The notes: a model not told the origin generated them from the sequence alone. A stretch of 64,000 nucleotides of DNA from Anoxybacillus tepidamans PS2 (GCF_000620165.1 NZ_JHVN01000001.1:451893-515892), one strand, 5' to 3'; shown: positions 52,627-64,000, counted from the stretch's first letter. Numbers and translations: made by a program.

Positions 52627-52655
52627 GAAAAAAGACCACTGAGGTTTCAGTGGCC
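52627..52655 (-). terminator. Terminator between rpmH and rnpA
   Basis: GGCCACTGA and TCAGTGGTC pair (one G-U) with a 4-nt loop; TTTTTTC follows on the minus strand. Its base coincides with the rpmH stop, so rnpA is likely expressed by read-through. Confidence 0.85.
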
Positions 52656-52789
52656 TACGCGGATAATACTTTTCTTCCTTTACGGCGACGGCGTGCAAGC
52701 ACTTTACGTCCGTTCTTTGTGCTCATACGCGCGCGAAAGCCGTGAACTTTGCTGCGTTTTCGCTTATTTGGTTGATATGTGCGTTTCAT
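52655..52789 (-). CDS. rpmH: 50S ribosomal protein L34
   Basis: 44 aa: [20 protein letters not shown], followed by a second basic half. Start after GGGAGGTG. The longer frame from 52849 includes the leader and is not coding. Confidence 0.98.
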   Translation of the reverse strand: MKRTYQPNKRKRSKVHGFRARMSTKNGRKVLARRRRKGRKVLSA

Positions 52790-52835
52790 TATATGACACC
52801 TCCCTGAGGAATAACTGTTACAGGCAGTCTTTCTA

Positions 52836-52865
52836 ATTATAGTGAACAATCTAGTAAAATGTCAA
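52836..52865 (-). promoter_or_regulatory. rpmH promoter
   Basis: TTGACA, 18-bp spacer, TATAAT on the minus strand, 47 bp before rpmH. Confidence 0.88.
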
Positions 52866-52898
52866 CCGTTCCAGGTGAATCGCGATATGATTTTTGGT

Positions 52899-53161
52899 TG
52901 TGGATAGTTTTTTTGCGCTTTTTCATCTATCAACAACATTTATCGACACTTTTTTCACAACTTCCTAAGGTGTGGATAATATTTTTTCCACAAGATATGA
53001 GTGTTGTGGATATTTTTCAAAAAACATTGCAACACAATAGTTTATTTGATATTATATTCTTGTTTTCACTCTGGATTATTTATGTGGATAGTCCGATTAT
53101 CCACAGTTTGTGGATAATGTGTGGACAGATTTATTCAAGGTTGTAGAAAATTTTATCCACA
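52899..53161. other. oriC, upstream DnaA-box region (incAB)
   Basis: About nine boxes: perfect or one-mismatch TTATCCACA/TGTGGATAA at 52899, 52940, 52971, 53005, 53083, 53097, 53109, 53120 and 53153. AT-rich, between rpmH and dnaA, as in B. subtilis where it forms half of a bipartite origin. The perfect ones are 52971, 53097, 53109 and 53153. The box pair at 53097-53117 is inverted. No gene is credible here. Confidence 0.93.
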
Positions 53162-53267
53162 TAAAGTGGATTTTGTCGAAATGTCATATTTCTTCATTAA
53201 TATTATTTTTCCACATACCACTTTTTATTTGATTCATAAATATACATCTATATGTTTAAAAAGTTGT

Positions 53268-53290
53268 ACAAAGGTTGAACAACCCTTTGT
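53268..53290 (+). promoter_or_regulatory. Hairpin just before the dnaA ribosome site
   Basis: ACAAAGGTTG pairs with CAACCCTTTGT (one bulged C) with a 2-nt AA turn; it ends 1-2 nt from AAAAGGAGG. It could influence access to the ribosome site. Confidence 0.4.
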
Positions 53291-53307
53291 AAAAGGAGGG
53301 CCAACGG

Positions 53308-54657
53308 GTGGAAAATATCGATGATTTATGGAACCAAGCGCTGGCGGAGATTGAAAAAAAAATTAGCAAACCTAGCTTCGAAACATGGCTCAAATCAACA
53401 AAAGCTCATTCTTTAAAAGGAGATACACTCGTAATCGTAGCCCCGAACGAATTTGCTAGAGATTGGCTTGATTCCCGCTATGCGCACTTAATCAGCGAAA
53501 CAGTTTACGATATTACTGGTGAAGAATTCAACGTTAAATTCATTATTCCCCACACCCCAAACGAGGGAGAAGTAGATCTTAAATCAGCAGCAAAGAAACA
53601 GCGAAAAATCGACGACGAGCAGGCGGATTTCCCGCAAAGTATGCTAAATCCTAAATATACATTTGATACATTCGTAATAGGTTCCGGAAACCGCTTTGCA
53701 CATGCAGCTTCGCTCGCTGTAGCAGAAGCACCTGCCAAAGCTTACAATCCGCTCTTTATATATGGTGGGGTTGGACTAGGAAAGACCCATCTAATGCATG
53801 CAATCGGTCATTATGTCATCGAGCATAATCCATCTGCTAAGGTCGTCTACCTATCGTCTGAAAAATTCACCAATGAATTTATTAACGCTATTCGTGATAA
53901 TAAAGCGGACGATTTTCGCAACAAATATCGAAATGTCGATGTTCTATTAATTGATGATATTCAATTTTTAGCTGGAAAAGAACAAACACAAGAAGAATTT
54001 TTCCATACTTTTAATACGCTTCACGAGGAAAGCAAACAGATTGTCATTTCCAGTGATCGGCCGCCAAAGGAAATCCCAACTCTTGAGGATCGGCTTCGTT
54101 CGCGGTTTGAATGGGGGCTTATTACAGACATCACCCCGCCGGATTTGGAAACAAGAATTGCAATTCTTCGTAAAAAGGCAAAAGCAGAGGGTTTCGACAT
54201 TCCAAATGAAGTAATGCTTTATATTGCTAACCAAATTGATTCAAATATTCGCGAACTAGAAGGAGCTCTCATTCGTGTTGTTGCTTATTCATCGCTCATC
54301 AATAAAGAAATTAATGCGGATTTAGCCGCAGAGGCGCTAAAGGACATCATTCCGAGTTCAAAACCGAAAGTTATTACAATTCAAGATATTCAAAGAATTG
54401 TAGGACAGCATTTTAATCTAAAGTTGGAAGATTTTAAGGCAAAGAAACGAACAAAATCGGTCGCGTTTCCAAGGCAGATTGCTATGTATCTTTCTCGAGA
54501 GTTGACGGATTGTTCACTTCCGAAAATTGGTGAAGAATTCGGAGGGCGTGACCATACGACTGTCATTCATGCGCATGAAAAGATCTCTACTTTATTACAG
54601 ACAGATGTTCAATTACAAAAACACATTAAGGAGATTCAAGAAAAATTAAAACATTGA
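53308..54657 (+). CDS. dnaA: Chromosomal replication initiator DnaA
   Basis: 449 aa. Domain I ([20 protein letters not shown]), AAA+ domain with [13 protein letters not shown] and [10 protein letters not shown], and domain IV with DRDH-type box-recognition [18 protein letters not shown] start at 53308 with AAAGGAGG upstream. Master initiator; binds the boxes on both sides of this gene and probably represses its own promoter. Confidence 0.98.
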   Translation: MENIDDLWNQALAEIEKKISKPSFETWLKSTKAHSLKGDTLVIVAPNEFARDWLDSRYAHLISETVYDITGEEFNVKFIIPHTPNEGEVDLKSAAKKQRKIDDEQADFPQSMLNPKYTFDTFVIGSGNRFAHAASLAVAEAPAKAYNPLFIYGGVGLGKTHLMHAIGHYVIEHNPSAKVVYLSSEKFTNEFINAIRDNKADDFRNKYRNVDVLLIDDIQFLAGKEQTQEEFFHTFNTLHEESKQIVISSDRPPKEIPTLEDRLRSRFEWGLITDITPPDLETRIAILRKKAKAEGFDIPNEVMLYIANQIDSNIRELEGALIRVVAYSSLINKEINADLAAEALKDIIPSSKPKVITIQDIQRIVGQHFNLKLEDFKAKKRTKSVAFPRQIAMYLSRELTDCSLPKIGEEFGGRDHTTVIHAHEKISTLLQTDVQLQKHIKEIQEKLKH

Positions 54658-54687
54658 TTCATAGTGTGAATAATATAAAAGGATTGC

Positions 54688-54720
54688 GCACAGTCTATCC
54701 ACATGTGGATGACTGTGTTT
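54688..54720 (+). terminator. dnaA terminator built on DnaA boxes
   Basis: CACAGTC-ATCCACA pairs with TGTGGATGACTGTG (one extra T), followed by TTTCCTTTGCTTTTT. The stem consists of two overlapping, inverted DnaA-box-like motifs. Confidence 0.7.
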
Positions 54721-54737
54721 CCTTTGCTTTTTATCAC

Positions 54738-54806
54738 TTATCCACATGTCAACAGACTCTATTACTATTACTATTATTTTTTTATAAAAATATAAAAATA
54801 CTTTCT
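54738..54806 (+). other. oriC, downstream box and unwinding element (incC)
   Basis: Perfect DnaA box TTATCCACA at 54738-54746, then a triplet-periodic tract (ATTACTATTACTATTA, DnaA-trio-like) at 54760-54777 and a solid A/T run to 54806. This matches the duplex unwinding element downstream of dnaA in B. subtilis. Confidence 0.85.
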
Positions 54807-54829
54807 AAACAATTTAGGGGGCGTTAGTC

Positions 54830-55966
54830 GTGCGACTTACTATTCAACGGGACCATTTAGTTCGAAGTGTCCAAGATGTCATGAAAGCTGTTTCTTCTCG
54901 TACAACGATTCCTATTCTATCTGGGATCAAAATTGTAGCGAACGATCAAGGAGTTACATTGACAGGAAGCGATTCCGATATATCCATTGAATCATTCATT
55001 CCGGTTGAAGAGGATGAAAAAATTATTGCCGAAGTATCACAGCCAGGTAGTATCGTATTACAAGCACGATTTTTTGCTGAAATTGTAAAAAAACTTCCTC
55101 AAGATACGGTAGAAATAGAGGTTGGAAACCAATTCGTTACCGTTATTCGTTCAGGAAAAGCAGAATTCAGCTTAAATGGTTTAGATGCAGAAGAATATCC
55201 ACGCCTTCCGCAAATTAAAGAAGAGCACGTATTTAAACTTCCAACGGACCTATTAAAAACGCTTATTCGTCAAACAGTGTTCGCTGTATCTACATCAGAA
55301 ACGCGACCGATTTTAACAGGTGTGAACTGGAAGTTAGAAAACGGCGAATTAATTTGTATTGCGACAGATAGTCACCGCTTGGCTTTGCGGAAAGCAAAAG
55401 TAGAAACGGACCATCATTTGTCGTATAATGTTGTCATTCCAGGAAAAAGCTTGAACGAATTAAGTAAAATTTTAGATGATAGCAATGAAAGTGTGGAAAT
55501 TGTCATCACGGAAAATCAAGTTCTGTTTAAAACAAAGCATCTATTGTTTTTCTCACGATTGCTTGACGGGAATTATCCGGACACATCGAGACTGATTCCG
55601 GCAGATAGTCAAACGGACGTGATTGTTAATTCAAAAGAATTTTTCCAGGCAATTGACCGCGCTTCATTACTAGCAAGAGAAGGAAGAAATAACGTGGTAA
55701 AATTAACAACGTTGCAGGATGGGATTATTGAGATTTCTTCTATTTCCCCTGAGATTGGGAAAGTAACTGAAGAAATCCAAAGCGAATCCATTACGGGAGA
55801 AGAATTAAAAATTTCCTTTAGCGCTAAATATATGATGGATGCATTGAAAGCATTAGAAGGAACAGAAATTAAAATCAGTTTTACAGGAGCGATGCGCCCA
55901 TTTATTCTCCGGCCGCTTCACAGTGATTCGATGCTTCAACTGATTCTTCCTGTAAGAACGTACTAA
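54830..55966 (+). CDS. dnaN: DNA polymerase III beta sliding clamp
   Basis: 378 aa, three repeated clamp domains; starts MRLTIQRDHLVRSVQDVMKA and ends with MRPFILRP plus the clamp tail. GTG start after AGGGGGCG. Tethers polymerases to DNA. Confidence 0.97.
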   Translation: MRLTIQRDHLVRSVQDVMKAVSSRTTIPILSGIKIVANDQGVTLTGSDSDISIESFIPVEEDEKIIAEVSQPGSIVLQARFFAEIVKKLPQDTVEIEVGNQFVTVIRSGKAEFSLNGLDAEEYPRLPQIKEEHVFKLPTDLLKTLIRQTVFAVSTSETRPILTGVNWKLENGELICIATDSHRLALRKAKVETDHHLSYNVVIPGKSLNELSKILDDSNESVEIVITENQVLFKTKHLLFFSRLLDGNYPDTSRLIPADSQTDVIVNSKEFFQAIDRASLLAREGRNNVVKLTTLQDGIIEISSISPEIGKVTEEIQSESITGEELKISFSAKYMMDALKALEGTEIKISFTGAMRPFILRPLHSDSMLQLILPVRTY

Positions 55967-55975
55967 CTGAATGAT

Positions 55976-56018
55976 AAAGCTGCTAGGATGATGTGAATTC
56001 TCTAGCGGCTTTCTTTTC
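55976..56018 (+). terminator. Terminator after dnaN
   Basis: AAAGCTGCTAG pairs with CTAGCGGCTTT (one G-U) and is followed by CTTTTC. Confidence 0.75.
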
Positions 56019-56085
56019 TATTGTTCAATTTTTGGGTAAAATATAATAATAGACATTTTTCCTAAAGAAAGCGAGCGGTGAATCA

Positions 56086-56307
56086 ATGAAACAAAATATA
56101 GAAATCACCACAGAAACGATTACGCTGGGCCAATTGTTAAAGCTTGCACAAGCCATTGACACGGGCGGTATGGCAAAATGGTTTTTGCAAACCAATGAAG
56201 TATATGTCAATGGAGAACGAGAAAATCGCCGAGGAAGAAAATTGAAGCATGGAGATATCGTTGATATTTATGAGTTCGGTACCTTTATTGTAAAAGGTAT
56301 GGAGTAG
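56086..56307 (+). CDS. yaaA: S4-domain RNA-binding protein YaaA (RlbA)
   Basis: 73 aa. S4-type fold: [20 protein letters not shown] ... [17 protein letters not shown]. Implicated in ribosome assembly in Bacillus; the role is not fully known. Lies immediately before recF. Confidence 0.93.
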   Translation: MKQNIEITTETITLGQLLKLAQAIDTGGMAKWFLQTNEVYVNGERENRRGRKLKHGDIVDIYEFGTFIVKGME

Positions 56308-56318
56308 GTGAAGAATCT

Positions 56319-57434
56319 TTGCTTTTAACACATCTATCGTTAAAAAATTATCGCAATTATACAGTTCAAGAAGTCGAATTTACGAATAGCGTTAACGTCA
56401 TTTTAGGAGAGAACGCACAAGGAAAAACCAACTTAATGGAAGCGATTTATGTTTTAGCGATGGCTAAATCCCATCGAACATCGAATGATAAAGAATTGAT
56501 TCGCTGGGATGAAGAATATGCTAAAATAGAAGGGAAAGCTGTTAGACGGAGCGGTCCACTGTCGTTACAGCTTGTGATTTCAAAAAAGGGGAAAAAAGCA
56601 AAAATAAACCATATTGAACAACAGAAACTAAGCCAGTATATAGGTAATATTAATATCGTTCTGTTTGCTCCAGAAGATTTGCATTTGGTCAAAGGAGGAC
56701 CACAAGTTAGGCGTCGTTTCATTGATATGGAAATGGGGCAAATCTCTCCTGTTTATATGCATGATTTAAGTCGCTATCAAAAAATATTACAACAGCGCAA
56801 TCATTATTTGAAATTGCTACAAATGAAGCAGCAGCATGATGAAACGGTATTGGATATACTAACGGAGCAATTAATTGAGCTAGCTGCAAAAATCACGTTA
56901 AAACGCTATGAATTTTCGCAGTTGCTTCAAAAATGGGCTGAACCAATCCATTATGAAATTAGCAGAGGGTTGGAAAAGTTGCAAATTAAATATCACCCTT
57001 CCGTAGATGTATCAGAAAAAATAGAATTGTCGAGAATAATAGAAGCATATGTCGAGAAATTTGCTAAAATAAAGGAGAGGGAAATCTATCGGGGAACAAC
57101 ACTCGCTGGCCCACATCGCGACGATTTATCATTCCATGTAAATGAAAGAGATGTACAAACATTCGGATCGCAGGGGCAGCAAAGAACCACTGCTTTATCT
57201 ATCAAGTTAGCCGAAATCGAACTTATTTGTTCAGAAACAGGCGATTACCCAATTCTTTTACTAGATGACGTGCTTTCGGAACTTGATGATTTTCGACAAA
57301 CTCATCTGCTTAATACAATCCGCCAAAAAGTTCAAACATTTGTTACCACGACAAGTATTGACGGAATCGAGCATGAAGTAATTAAAGAAGCGGCTATTTA
57401 TCAAGTGCGTTCCGGTCATATTTGTACTCCCTAG
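56319..57434 (+). CDS. recF: DNA repair/replication protein RecF
   Basis: 371 aa, SMC-like ATPase. Walker [15 protein letters not shown], signature [13 protein letters not shown], Walker [12 protein letters not shown]. Loads RecA with RecOR on gaps. TTG start (56319) after AGGTGAAG; an earlier reading is unlikely. yaaA stops 12 bp before. Confidence 0.95.
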   Translation: MLLTHLSLKNYRNYTVQEVEFTNSVNVILGENAQGKTNLMEAIYVLAMAKSHRTSNDKELIRWDEEYAKIEGKAVRRSGPLSLQLVISKKGKKAKINHIEQQKLSQYIGNINIVLFAPEDLHLVKGGPQVRRRFIDMEMGQISPVYMHDLSRYQKILQQRNHYLKLLQMKQQHDETVLDILTEQLIELAAKITLKRYEFSQLLQKWAEPIHYEISRGLEKLQIKYHPSVDVSEKIELSRIIEAYVEKFAKIKEREIYRGTTLAGPHRDDLSFHVNERDVQTFGSQGQQRTTALSIKLAEIELICSETGDYPILLLDDVLSELDDFRQTHLLNTIRQKVQTFVTTTSIDGIEHEVIKEAAIYQVRSGHICTP

Positions 57435-57473
57435 CAGTGAAGCTTCTTGACTGTTTTTCAAAGGAAAGCGTAG

Positions 57474-59403
<1,930 letters not shown>

Positions 59404-59405
<2 letters not shown>

Positions 59406-59428
59406 GATAGATGTTCGTATCTATCCTT
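59404..59428 (+). terminator. Weak hairpin after gyrB
   Basis: GGATAGAT/ATCTATCC with a 6-nt loop, then TTCTTGC; the gyrB stop lies at its base. Probably a leaky terminator or processing site. Confidence 0.5.
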
Positions 59429-59509
59429 CTTGCTTATGTATTGGAGAGTGTTCATGTACCACCCTCCCCCGGGAAAAAAATAAGTTTATTAAGGGAGGTT
59501 CTTTGAGAA

Positions 59510-61981
59510 ATGTCTGAAAATCTTAACTCGCGAATTCGCGAAGTAAATATTAGTCAGGAAATGCGTTCATCATTTCTTGATTATGCGATGAGCGTCATTG
59601 TTTCGCGTGCATTACCGGACGTTCGTGACGGATTGAAGCCTGTTCACCGTCGGATTTTATATGCGATGCATGACTTAGGAATGACAGCGGACAAGCCTTA
59701 TAAAAAATCGGCACGTATCGTTGGTGAAGTAATTGGTAAATACCATCCTCACGGCGATGCTGCTGTTTATGACACGATGGTGCGTATGGCACAGGACTTT
59801 AACTACCGGTATATGCTTGTTGATGGGCACGGTAACTTCGGCTCTATTGATGGTGATGCTGCGGCTGCAATGCGTTACACAGAAGCGAGAATGTCTAAAA
59901 TATCCATGGAACTATTACGTGACATCAACAAAGATACGATCGATTATCAGGATAACTATGATGGATCGGAAAAAGAGCCGGTTGTTTTACCATCTAGATT
60001 TCCGAATTTACTTGTTAATGGCTCGTCAGGTATCGCTGTCGGTATGGCGACTAACATTCCACCGCATCAGCTTGGGGAAGTAATCGATGCTCTTTTAGCT
60101 TTAAGTAAGGACCCTGAAATGACAATTGCTGAGTTAATGGAATTTATACCGGGACCTGATTTTCCTACTGCCGGACAAATTATTGGCCGCAGCGGAATTC
60201 GAAAAGCTTATGAAACAGGGCGCGGTTCCATCACATTGCGTGCAAAAGTGGAAATTGAACAAAAAGAAAATGGGAAAGAAACGATTATTGTCCGCGAACT
60301 TCCATACCAAGTAAATAAAGCGAAATTAATTGAACGAATCGCTGAACTTGTGCGTGAGAAAAAGATTGACGGCATTACTGATTTGCGCGACGAGTCGGAT
60401 AGAAGCGGAATGCGAATTGTTATGGAGGTCCGCAGAGACGCTAACGCTAAAGTCATCTTAAACAATTTATACAAGCAAACGGCTTTGCAGACAAGTTTTG
60501 GAATCAATATGCTGGCGCTTGTAGACGGAGAACCGAAAGTATTGAATTTGAAAGAATGCTTAATGCATTATTTAGAACACCAAAAAATTGTGATTCGCCG
60601 TCGTACAGCGTATGAATTGAAAAAAGCGGAAGCGCGCGCCCACATTTTGGAAGGATTGCGCATTGCCCTAGATCACCTAGATGAAGTCATTCACTTAATT
60701 CGCCATTCGCAAACGACGGAAATTGCAAAAGAAGGGTTGATGCAGAAATTCTCGTTGACGGAAAGACAGGCACAAGCAATTTTAGATATGCGCCTGCAAA
60801 GGTTAACCGGTTTAGAGAGAGAGAAAATTGAACAAGAGTACCAAGAGCTAGTCCGGCTTATTTCAGAACTAAAAGCAATTCTAGCAGATGAAGAAAAAGT
60901 GCTCCAAATTATTCGTGATGAATTAACAGAAATAAAAGAGCGTTTTAATGATGAGAGGAAAACCGAAATCGTAAGCGGTGGAGTCGAAGAGTTTGATGAT
61001 GAAGACTTAATTCCTTGTGAAAACATTGTTGTTACATTAACGCATAAGGGATATATTAAACGATTGCCTCTTTCCACCTACAAAAGCCAGAGACGCGGCG
61101 GTAGAGGGATTCAAGGAATGAACACAAGCGAAGATGATTTTGTCGAGCATCTCTTGATCACTTCTACACACCATACGATTTTGTTTTTTACAAATAAAGG
61201 GAAAGTGTATCGCGCAAAAGGTTATGAAATTCCTGAATTCGGACGAACAGCAAAAGGAATTCCAATCATCAATTTATTAGAGATCGATAAAGACGAGTGG
61301 ATCAATACTATCATCCCGATTGATCAATTTGATGATAATTCCTTCTTATTCTTTACGACAAAAGAAGGAATTGCTAAACGTTCCCCATTGTCTTCTTTTG
61401 CGAATATTCGCAACAATGGTTTGATCGCTGTGAGTCTGCGTGAAGGTGATGAATTAATTTCTGTCAAACTGACAGACGGCTCCAAACATGTGATTGTTGG
61501 AACAAAGAACGGGATGCTTATTCGTTTTCCTGAAACAGATGTAAGGACAATGGGAAGAAACGCAACAGGAGTCAAAGCAATTACGTTAGAGGGCGATGAC
61601 GAAGTTGTTGGTATGGAAATTTTAGAAGAAAACCATGATGTATTAGTTGTAACGAAAAACGGTTATGGAAAACGAACCAAAGCATCTGAGTATCGAGTAC
61701 AAAGCCGCGGTGGGAAAGGATTAAGAACGTGCAACATCGTAGAGAAAAACGGAACGGTTGTAGCTGTTAAAACAGTTACCGATGAAGAGGATTTAATGTT
61801 GATTACAACAAAAGGAATTTTAATTCGTATTGCGGTCAGCGACATTTCCAGAATGGGGAGAAATACAAAAGGAGTCAAGCTAATTCGCCTGTCAAGCGAT
61901 AACGGACATGAGTATGTTGCTACAGTAGCCAAGGTGCCGAAAGAAGAAGGAAAAGAGTTAGAAGAAAACGAAGAGAATTAA
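59510..61981 (+). CDS. gyrA: DNA gyrase subunit A
   Basis: 823 aa. Catalytic Tyr in [11 protein letters not shown]-terminal beta-pinwheel with GyrA box QRRGGRG. The quinolone-determining stretch reads [11 protein letters not shown], so the residue that is Ser in E. coli (Ser83) and B. subtilis is Ala84. ATG 59510 has GGGAGGT upstream. Forms A2B2 with GyrB; introduces negative supercoils. Confidence 0.97.
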   Translation: MSENLNSRIREVNISQEMRSSFLDYAMSVIVSRALPDVRDGLKPVHRRILYAMHDLGMTADKPYKKSARIVGEVIGKYHPHGDAAVYDTMVRMAQDFNYRYMLVDGHGNFGSIDGDAAAAMRYTEARMSKISMELLRDINKDTIDYQDNYDGSEKEPVVLPSRFPNLLVNGSSGIAVGMATNIPPHQLGEVIDALLALSKDPEMTIAELMEFIPGPDFPTAGQIIGRSGIRKAYETGRGSITLRAKVEIEQKENGKETIIVRELPYQVNKAKLIERIAELVREKKIDGITDLRDESDRSGMRIVMEVRRDANAKVILNNLYKQTALQTSFGINMLALVDGEPKVLNLKECLMHYLEHQKIVIRRRTAYELKKAEARAHILEGLRIALDHLDEVIHLIRHSQTTEIAKEGLMQKFSLTERQAQAILDMRLQRLTGLEREKIEQEYQELVRLISELKAILADEEKVLQIIRDELTEIKERFNDERKTEIVSGGVEEFDDEDLIPCENIVVTLTHKGYIKRLPLSTYKSQRRGGRGIQGMNTSEDDFVEHLLITSTHHTILFFTNKGKVYRAKGYEIPEFGRTAKGIPIINLLEIDKDEWINTIIPIDQFDDNSFLFFTTKEGIAKRSPLSSFANIRNNGLIAVSLREGDELISVKLTDGSKHVIVGTKNGMLIRFPETDVRTMGRNATGVKAITLEGDDEVVGMEILEENHDVLVVTKNGYGKRTKASEYRVQSRGGKGLRTCNIVEKNGTVVAVKTVTDEEDLMLITTKGILIRIAVSDISRMGRNTKGVKLIRLSSDNGHEYVATVAKVPKEEGKELEENEEN

Positions 61982-61988
61982 CCGGCTT

Positions 61989-62034
61989 GCTGATTCGAAA
62001 GTTAACTATTAACGCTTTCGGATCAGCTTTTTCA
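61989..62034 (+). terminator. Terminator after gyrA
   Basis: GCTGAT-CGAAAG pairs with CTTTCG-ATCAGC (one mismatch), T-run TTTTTC; 13-nt loop. Confidence 0.85.
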
Positions 62035-62074
62035 TAAATAAAGGGGAAATTTGTTGTAAGACTGGGGGAAAAAA

Positions 62075-63169
62075 ATGATTCGGGTCAAGATTAATCAATT
62101 GCAGGAAGGATGCATTCTCGCGGAAGATGTAACAGGAAAAACAAAAAAAACGATTATTCCTAGAAATACGGTGTTAGATTCAACACTTTTAAATATACTT
62201 GTGAAATTTTTGATTGAAGATGTCTATGTGGAACCAGTGTTATCGAATGGTCAACCATTTAAGCCATCAGAAATCATCGAACCAAAGTCGCCGAAAAATG
62301 AAATAGAAAATAAAAAAGAGGATGTTGTTACATTATATTTAAGGGCTGTACAACAATATAAAAAGTTTTTTCAAGCTTGGCAATTAGGGTCTCCAATTGA
62401 TATTGGAAAAATTAGAGAATTAATCATTCCTCTACTTGATCGGCTTATCGAAAATCGGAGGGAGTTGCTCACCTTATATAGGTATACTACGAAAGAGGAT
62501 TATTTATATCATCATGCTATTAGCGTTGGGCTACTATCGGGTTTTTTGGCTAAATATTTAAACTATAGCAAGGGAGATTGTTATCAAATAGCCCTTGCGG
62601 GAGTTTTATGCAATTGTGGAATGTCTAAAATTGATGAAAAAATCATTACGAAAAAATCGGCTCTTACGTCGGAAGAGTATAAAGAGATGAAGCAGCACAC
62701 CGTATTAGGATATAAGATGGTTCAAAAAATACCGGTGTTGCAGGAAGGAGTTAAATTAGCAGTTCTACAACACCATGAAAGAAACGATGGAAGTGGGTAT
62801 CCATTTGGAATTAGTGATAAACAAATCCATCCATATAGTAAAATTGTTTCAGTTGCAGATGTATATCATGCGATGGTTTCCGAACGTCTTTATCGAAAAA
62901 AGGAGTCTCCATTCAAAGCACTAGAACAAATACAAGTTGATAATTTTGGAAAATTAAGTATGGAAGTTGTGCAAGTGCTACTAGACAGTTTGACAACATT
63001 TAATAATGGAACAAAAGTAAAACTATCAAATGGAGAAATGGCAGAGATTGTGTTTATTCAAAGAAAAGAGCCAACTCGTCCAATTGTAAAAACGATGAAC
63101 ACAAACCAGTTTATTTCTCTAAATGAACAGCGTAATATCTTTATTGAAGAAGTTATTTATACCTCTTAG
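62075..63169 (+). CDS. HD-GYP domain protein with replaced HD dyad
   Basis: 364 aa. N-terminal DUF3369-free, Lys-rich region (1-130), then an HD-GYP fold: H147, H208, H233-H234 and HHERNDGSGYPFG (GYP 241-243), D262. In the HD position, where families show HDxG, the codons read Cys179-Asn180 (GVLCNCGMSK), confirmed in the nucleotide sequence. Hydrolysis of c-di-GMP is therefore doubtful; it may be a degenerate sensor. No signal peptide. Sits between gyrA and the rRNA operon, as in related thermophiles (from memory). Confidence 0.85.
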   Translation: MIRVKINQLQEGCILAEDVTGKTKKTIIPRNTVLDSTLLNILVKFLIEDVYVEPVLSNGQPFKPSEIIEPKSPKNEIENKKEDVVTLYLRAVQQYKKFFQAWQLGSPIDIGKIRELIIPLLDRLIENRRELLTLYRYTTKEDYLYHHAISVGLLSGFLAKYLNYSKGDCYQIALAGVLCNCGMSKIDEKIITKKSALTSEEYKEMKQHTVLGYKMVQKIPVLQEGVKLAVLQHHERNDGSGYPFGISDKQIHPYSKIVSVADVYHAMVSERLYRKKESPFKALEQIQVDNFGKLSMEVVQVLLDSLTTFNNGTKVKLSNGEMAEIVFIQRKEPTRPIVKTMNTNQFISLNEQRNIFIEEVIYTS

Positions 63170-63193
63170 TTTCCTGCATTAGTACATTAGATT

Positions 63194-63241
63194 AAATACC
63201 TCCCCTACCAATAAATAATATCTTCCAGCGGGGGAGGTATA
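63194..63241. terminator. Hairpin after the HD-GYP gene
   Basis: ATACCTCCCC pairs with GGGGAGGTAT around a 28-nt loop; no strong T-run on the plus strand, so termination is uncertain. Confidence 0.5.
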
Positions 63242-63249
63242 AAAAATGC

Positions 63250-63278
63250 TTGTCAAAACTAAAACACATATGTATAAT
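63250..63278 (+). promoter_or_regulatory. rrn promoter P1
   Basis: TTGTCA, 17-bp spacer, perfect TATAAT. Confidence 0.88.
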
Positions 63279-63319
63279 AGACAATGTCTGAAATCGATGA
63301 ATCAAATTTTAAAAAAAGA

Positions 63320-63348
63320 TTGACATCGATTTTCGAAAATGTTAATAT
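63320..63348 (+). promoter_or_regulatory. rrn promoter P2
   Basis: TTGACA, 17-bp spacer, TAATAT. Tandem promoters before rrn operons are the Bacillus norm; A-tracts lie upstream. Confidence 0.88.
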
Positions 63349-63372
63349 GTAATAGCTGTGTTAATTGAGAAG

Positions 63373-63660
63373 TGTTCTTTGAAAACTGAACAAAACGAAG
63401 CGTCCACTAAGAAAAGCGAAGGCGAGCGTTGAACGACGAAAGGAAAATGTTCTTCCGACGAGACATGCTTGCATGTCGATGGAGGAAGGTTATTTTCCGC
63501 GAGGCGTTGCGAGCCGAAGCTAGACAATAAAGAAAAGCTGAGGACGTCCGATAATCGGCGAAACGCGCTGTAGGGCCTGCGAGGAGGCTATTGCCGCCGC
63601 AGCAGGACCGAAGCGTCGCGAGCCGATGGCGTCTGAAGCTAGACAAATTAGCCAATCAAA
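63373..63660 (+). ncRNA. rrn leader with boxA-like signal and stacked hairpins
   Basis: TGTTCTTTGAAAACT (63373-63387) resembles the boxA antitermination signal. A three-tier hairpin spans 63442-63498 (GGAAAAT/ATTTTCC, CTTCC/GGAAG, GACATGC/GCATGTC). GCGAGCCGA and GAAGCTAGACAA each occur twice (63509-63527, and 63618-63646). The leader carries part of the pre-16S processing stem. Confidence 0.65.

Positions 63661-64000
<340 letters not shown>

Noticed and set aside
52859..53146. Plus-strand 95-codon frame inside oriC
   Set aside because: Low-complexity AT-rich frame through DnaA boxes with no ribosome site.
59459..59476. CCCCCGGGAAAA near gyrA as a Noc-binding site
   Set aside because: It matches only the right half of the 14-bp consensus; insufficient.

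Overview
The window is a contiguous piece of a Bacillaceae chromosome that spans the replication origin. The order rpmH-rnpA-yidC-jag-mnmE-mnmG-rsmG-noc-soj-spo0J on the minus strand, then dnaA-dnaN-yaaA-recF-gyrB-gyrA on the plus strand, is the classic Bacillus origin layout. The start of a 16S rRNA at the right edge, perfect parS and DnaA boxes, spore-type genes (yyaC, spo0J) and the wal and rpsF operons in Bacillus order support this. The partial 16S and the protein sequences look most like Geobacillus/Parageobacillus/Anoxybacillus thermophiles. That genus call is from memory of those families and was not computed.

Left part (1-22.3 kb, accessory and metabolic): the 5' part of a menaquinol aa3 oxidase (qoxB, qoxA); a TrmH-type tRNA methyltransferase; a complete branched-chain amino-acid ABC operon (livK-H-M-G-F) with structured RNA between livK and livH; a GHKL-ATPase regulator-like protein with ten 7-residue repeats; a FAD/Rieske oxidoreductase (YhfW type); glycerate kinase; a membrane diguanylate cyclase; a two-gene amino-acid racemase/DUF1611 operon; a drug-type ABC exporter; and a LysR/PhzF pair. 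Three copies of a short hairpin repeat that resembles IS200/IS605 right ends, with no transposase, separate the racemase and exporter cassettes from their surroundings.

Middle part (22.4-52.8 kb, conserved core, nearly all minus strand): rlmH, a CxxH/CxxC mini-protein and htrA; the walRK-yycHIJ cell-wall two-component operon; purA with a recognisable PurR operator; dnaB helicase, rplI, gdpP and yybS; rpsF-ssb-rpsR; ychF; a molybdopterin oxidoreductase; DUF951; an MscS channel; yyaC; DUF554; spo0J/soj/noc; rsmG, mnmG, mnmE, jag, yidC, rnpA and rpmH. DnaA-box groups lie at rlmH/CxxH and at jag/mnmE, positions where B. subtilis also carries such clusters.

Right part (52.8-64 kb): a two-part oriC, with DnaA boxes before dnaA and a box plus AT-rich unwinding element before dnaN; then dnaN, yaaA, recF, gyrB and gyrA, an HD-GYP protein whose HD dyad is replaced, tandem rRNA promoters, a long structured rrn leader and the first 340 nt of 16S rRNA.

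Functionally the window joins replication initiation and its control (DnaA, Soj/Spo0J, Noc, DnaA-box clusters), second-messenger turnover (GdpP for c-di-AMP; a diguanylate cyclase and a degenerate HD-GYP for c-di-GMP), the essential WalRK system, and a set of accessory nutrient and exporter cassettes. I saw no phage, CRISPR array, complete transposase or tRNA gene.
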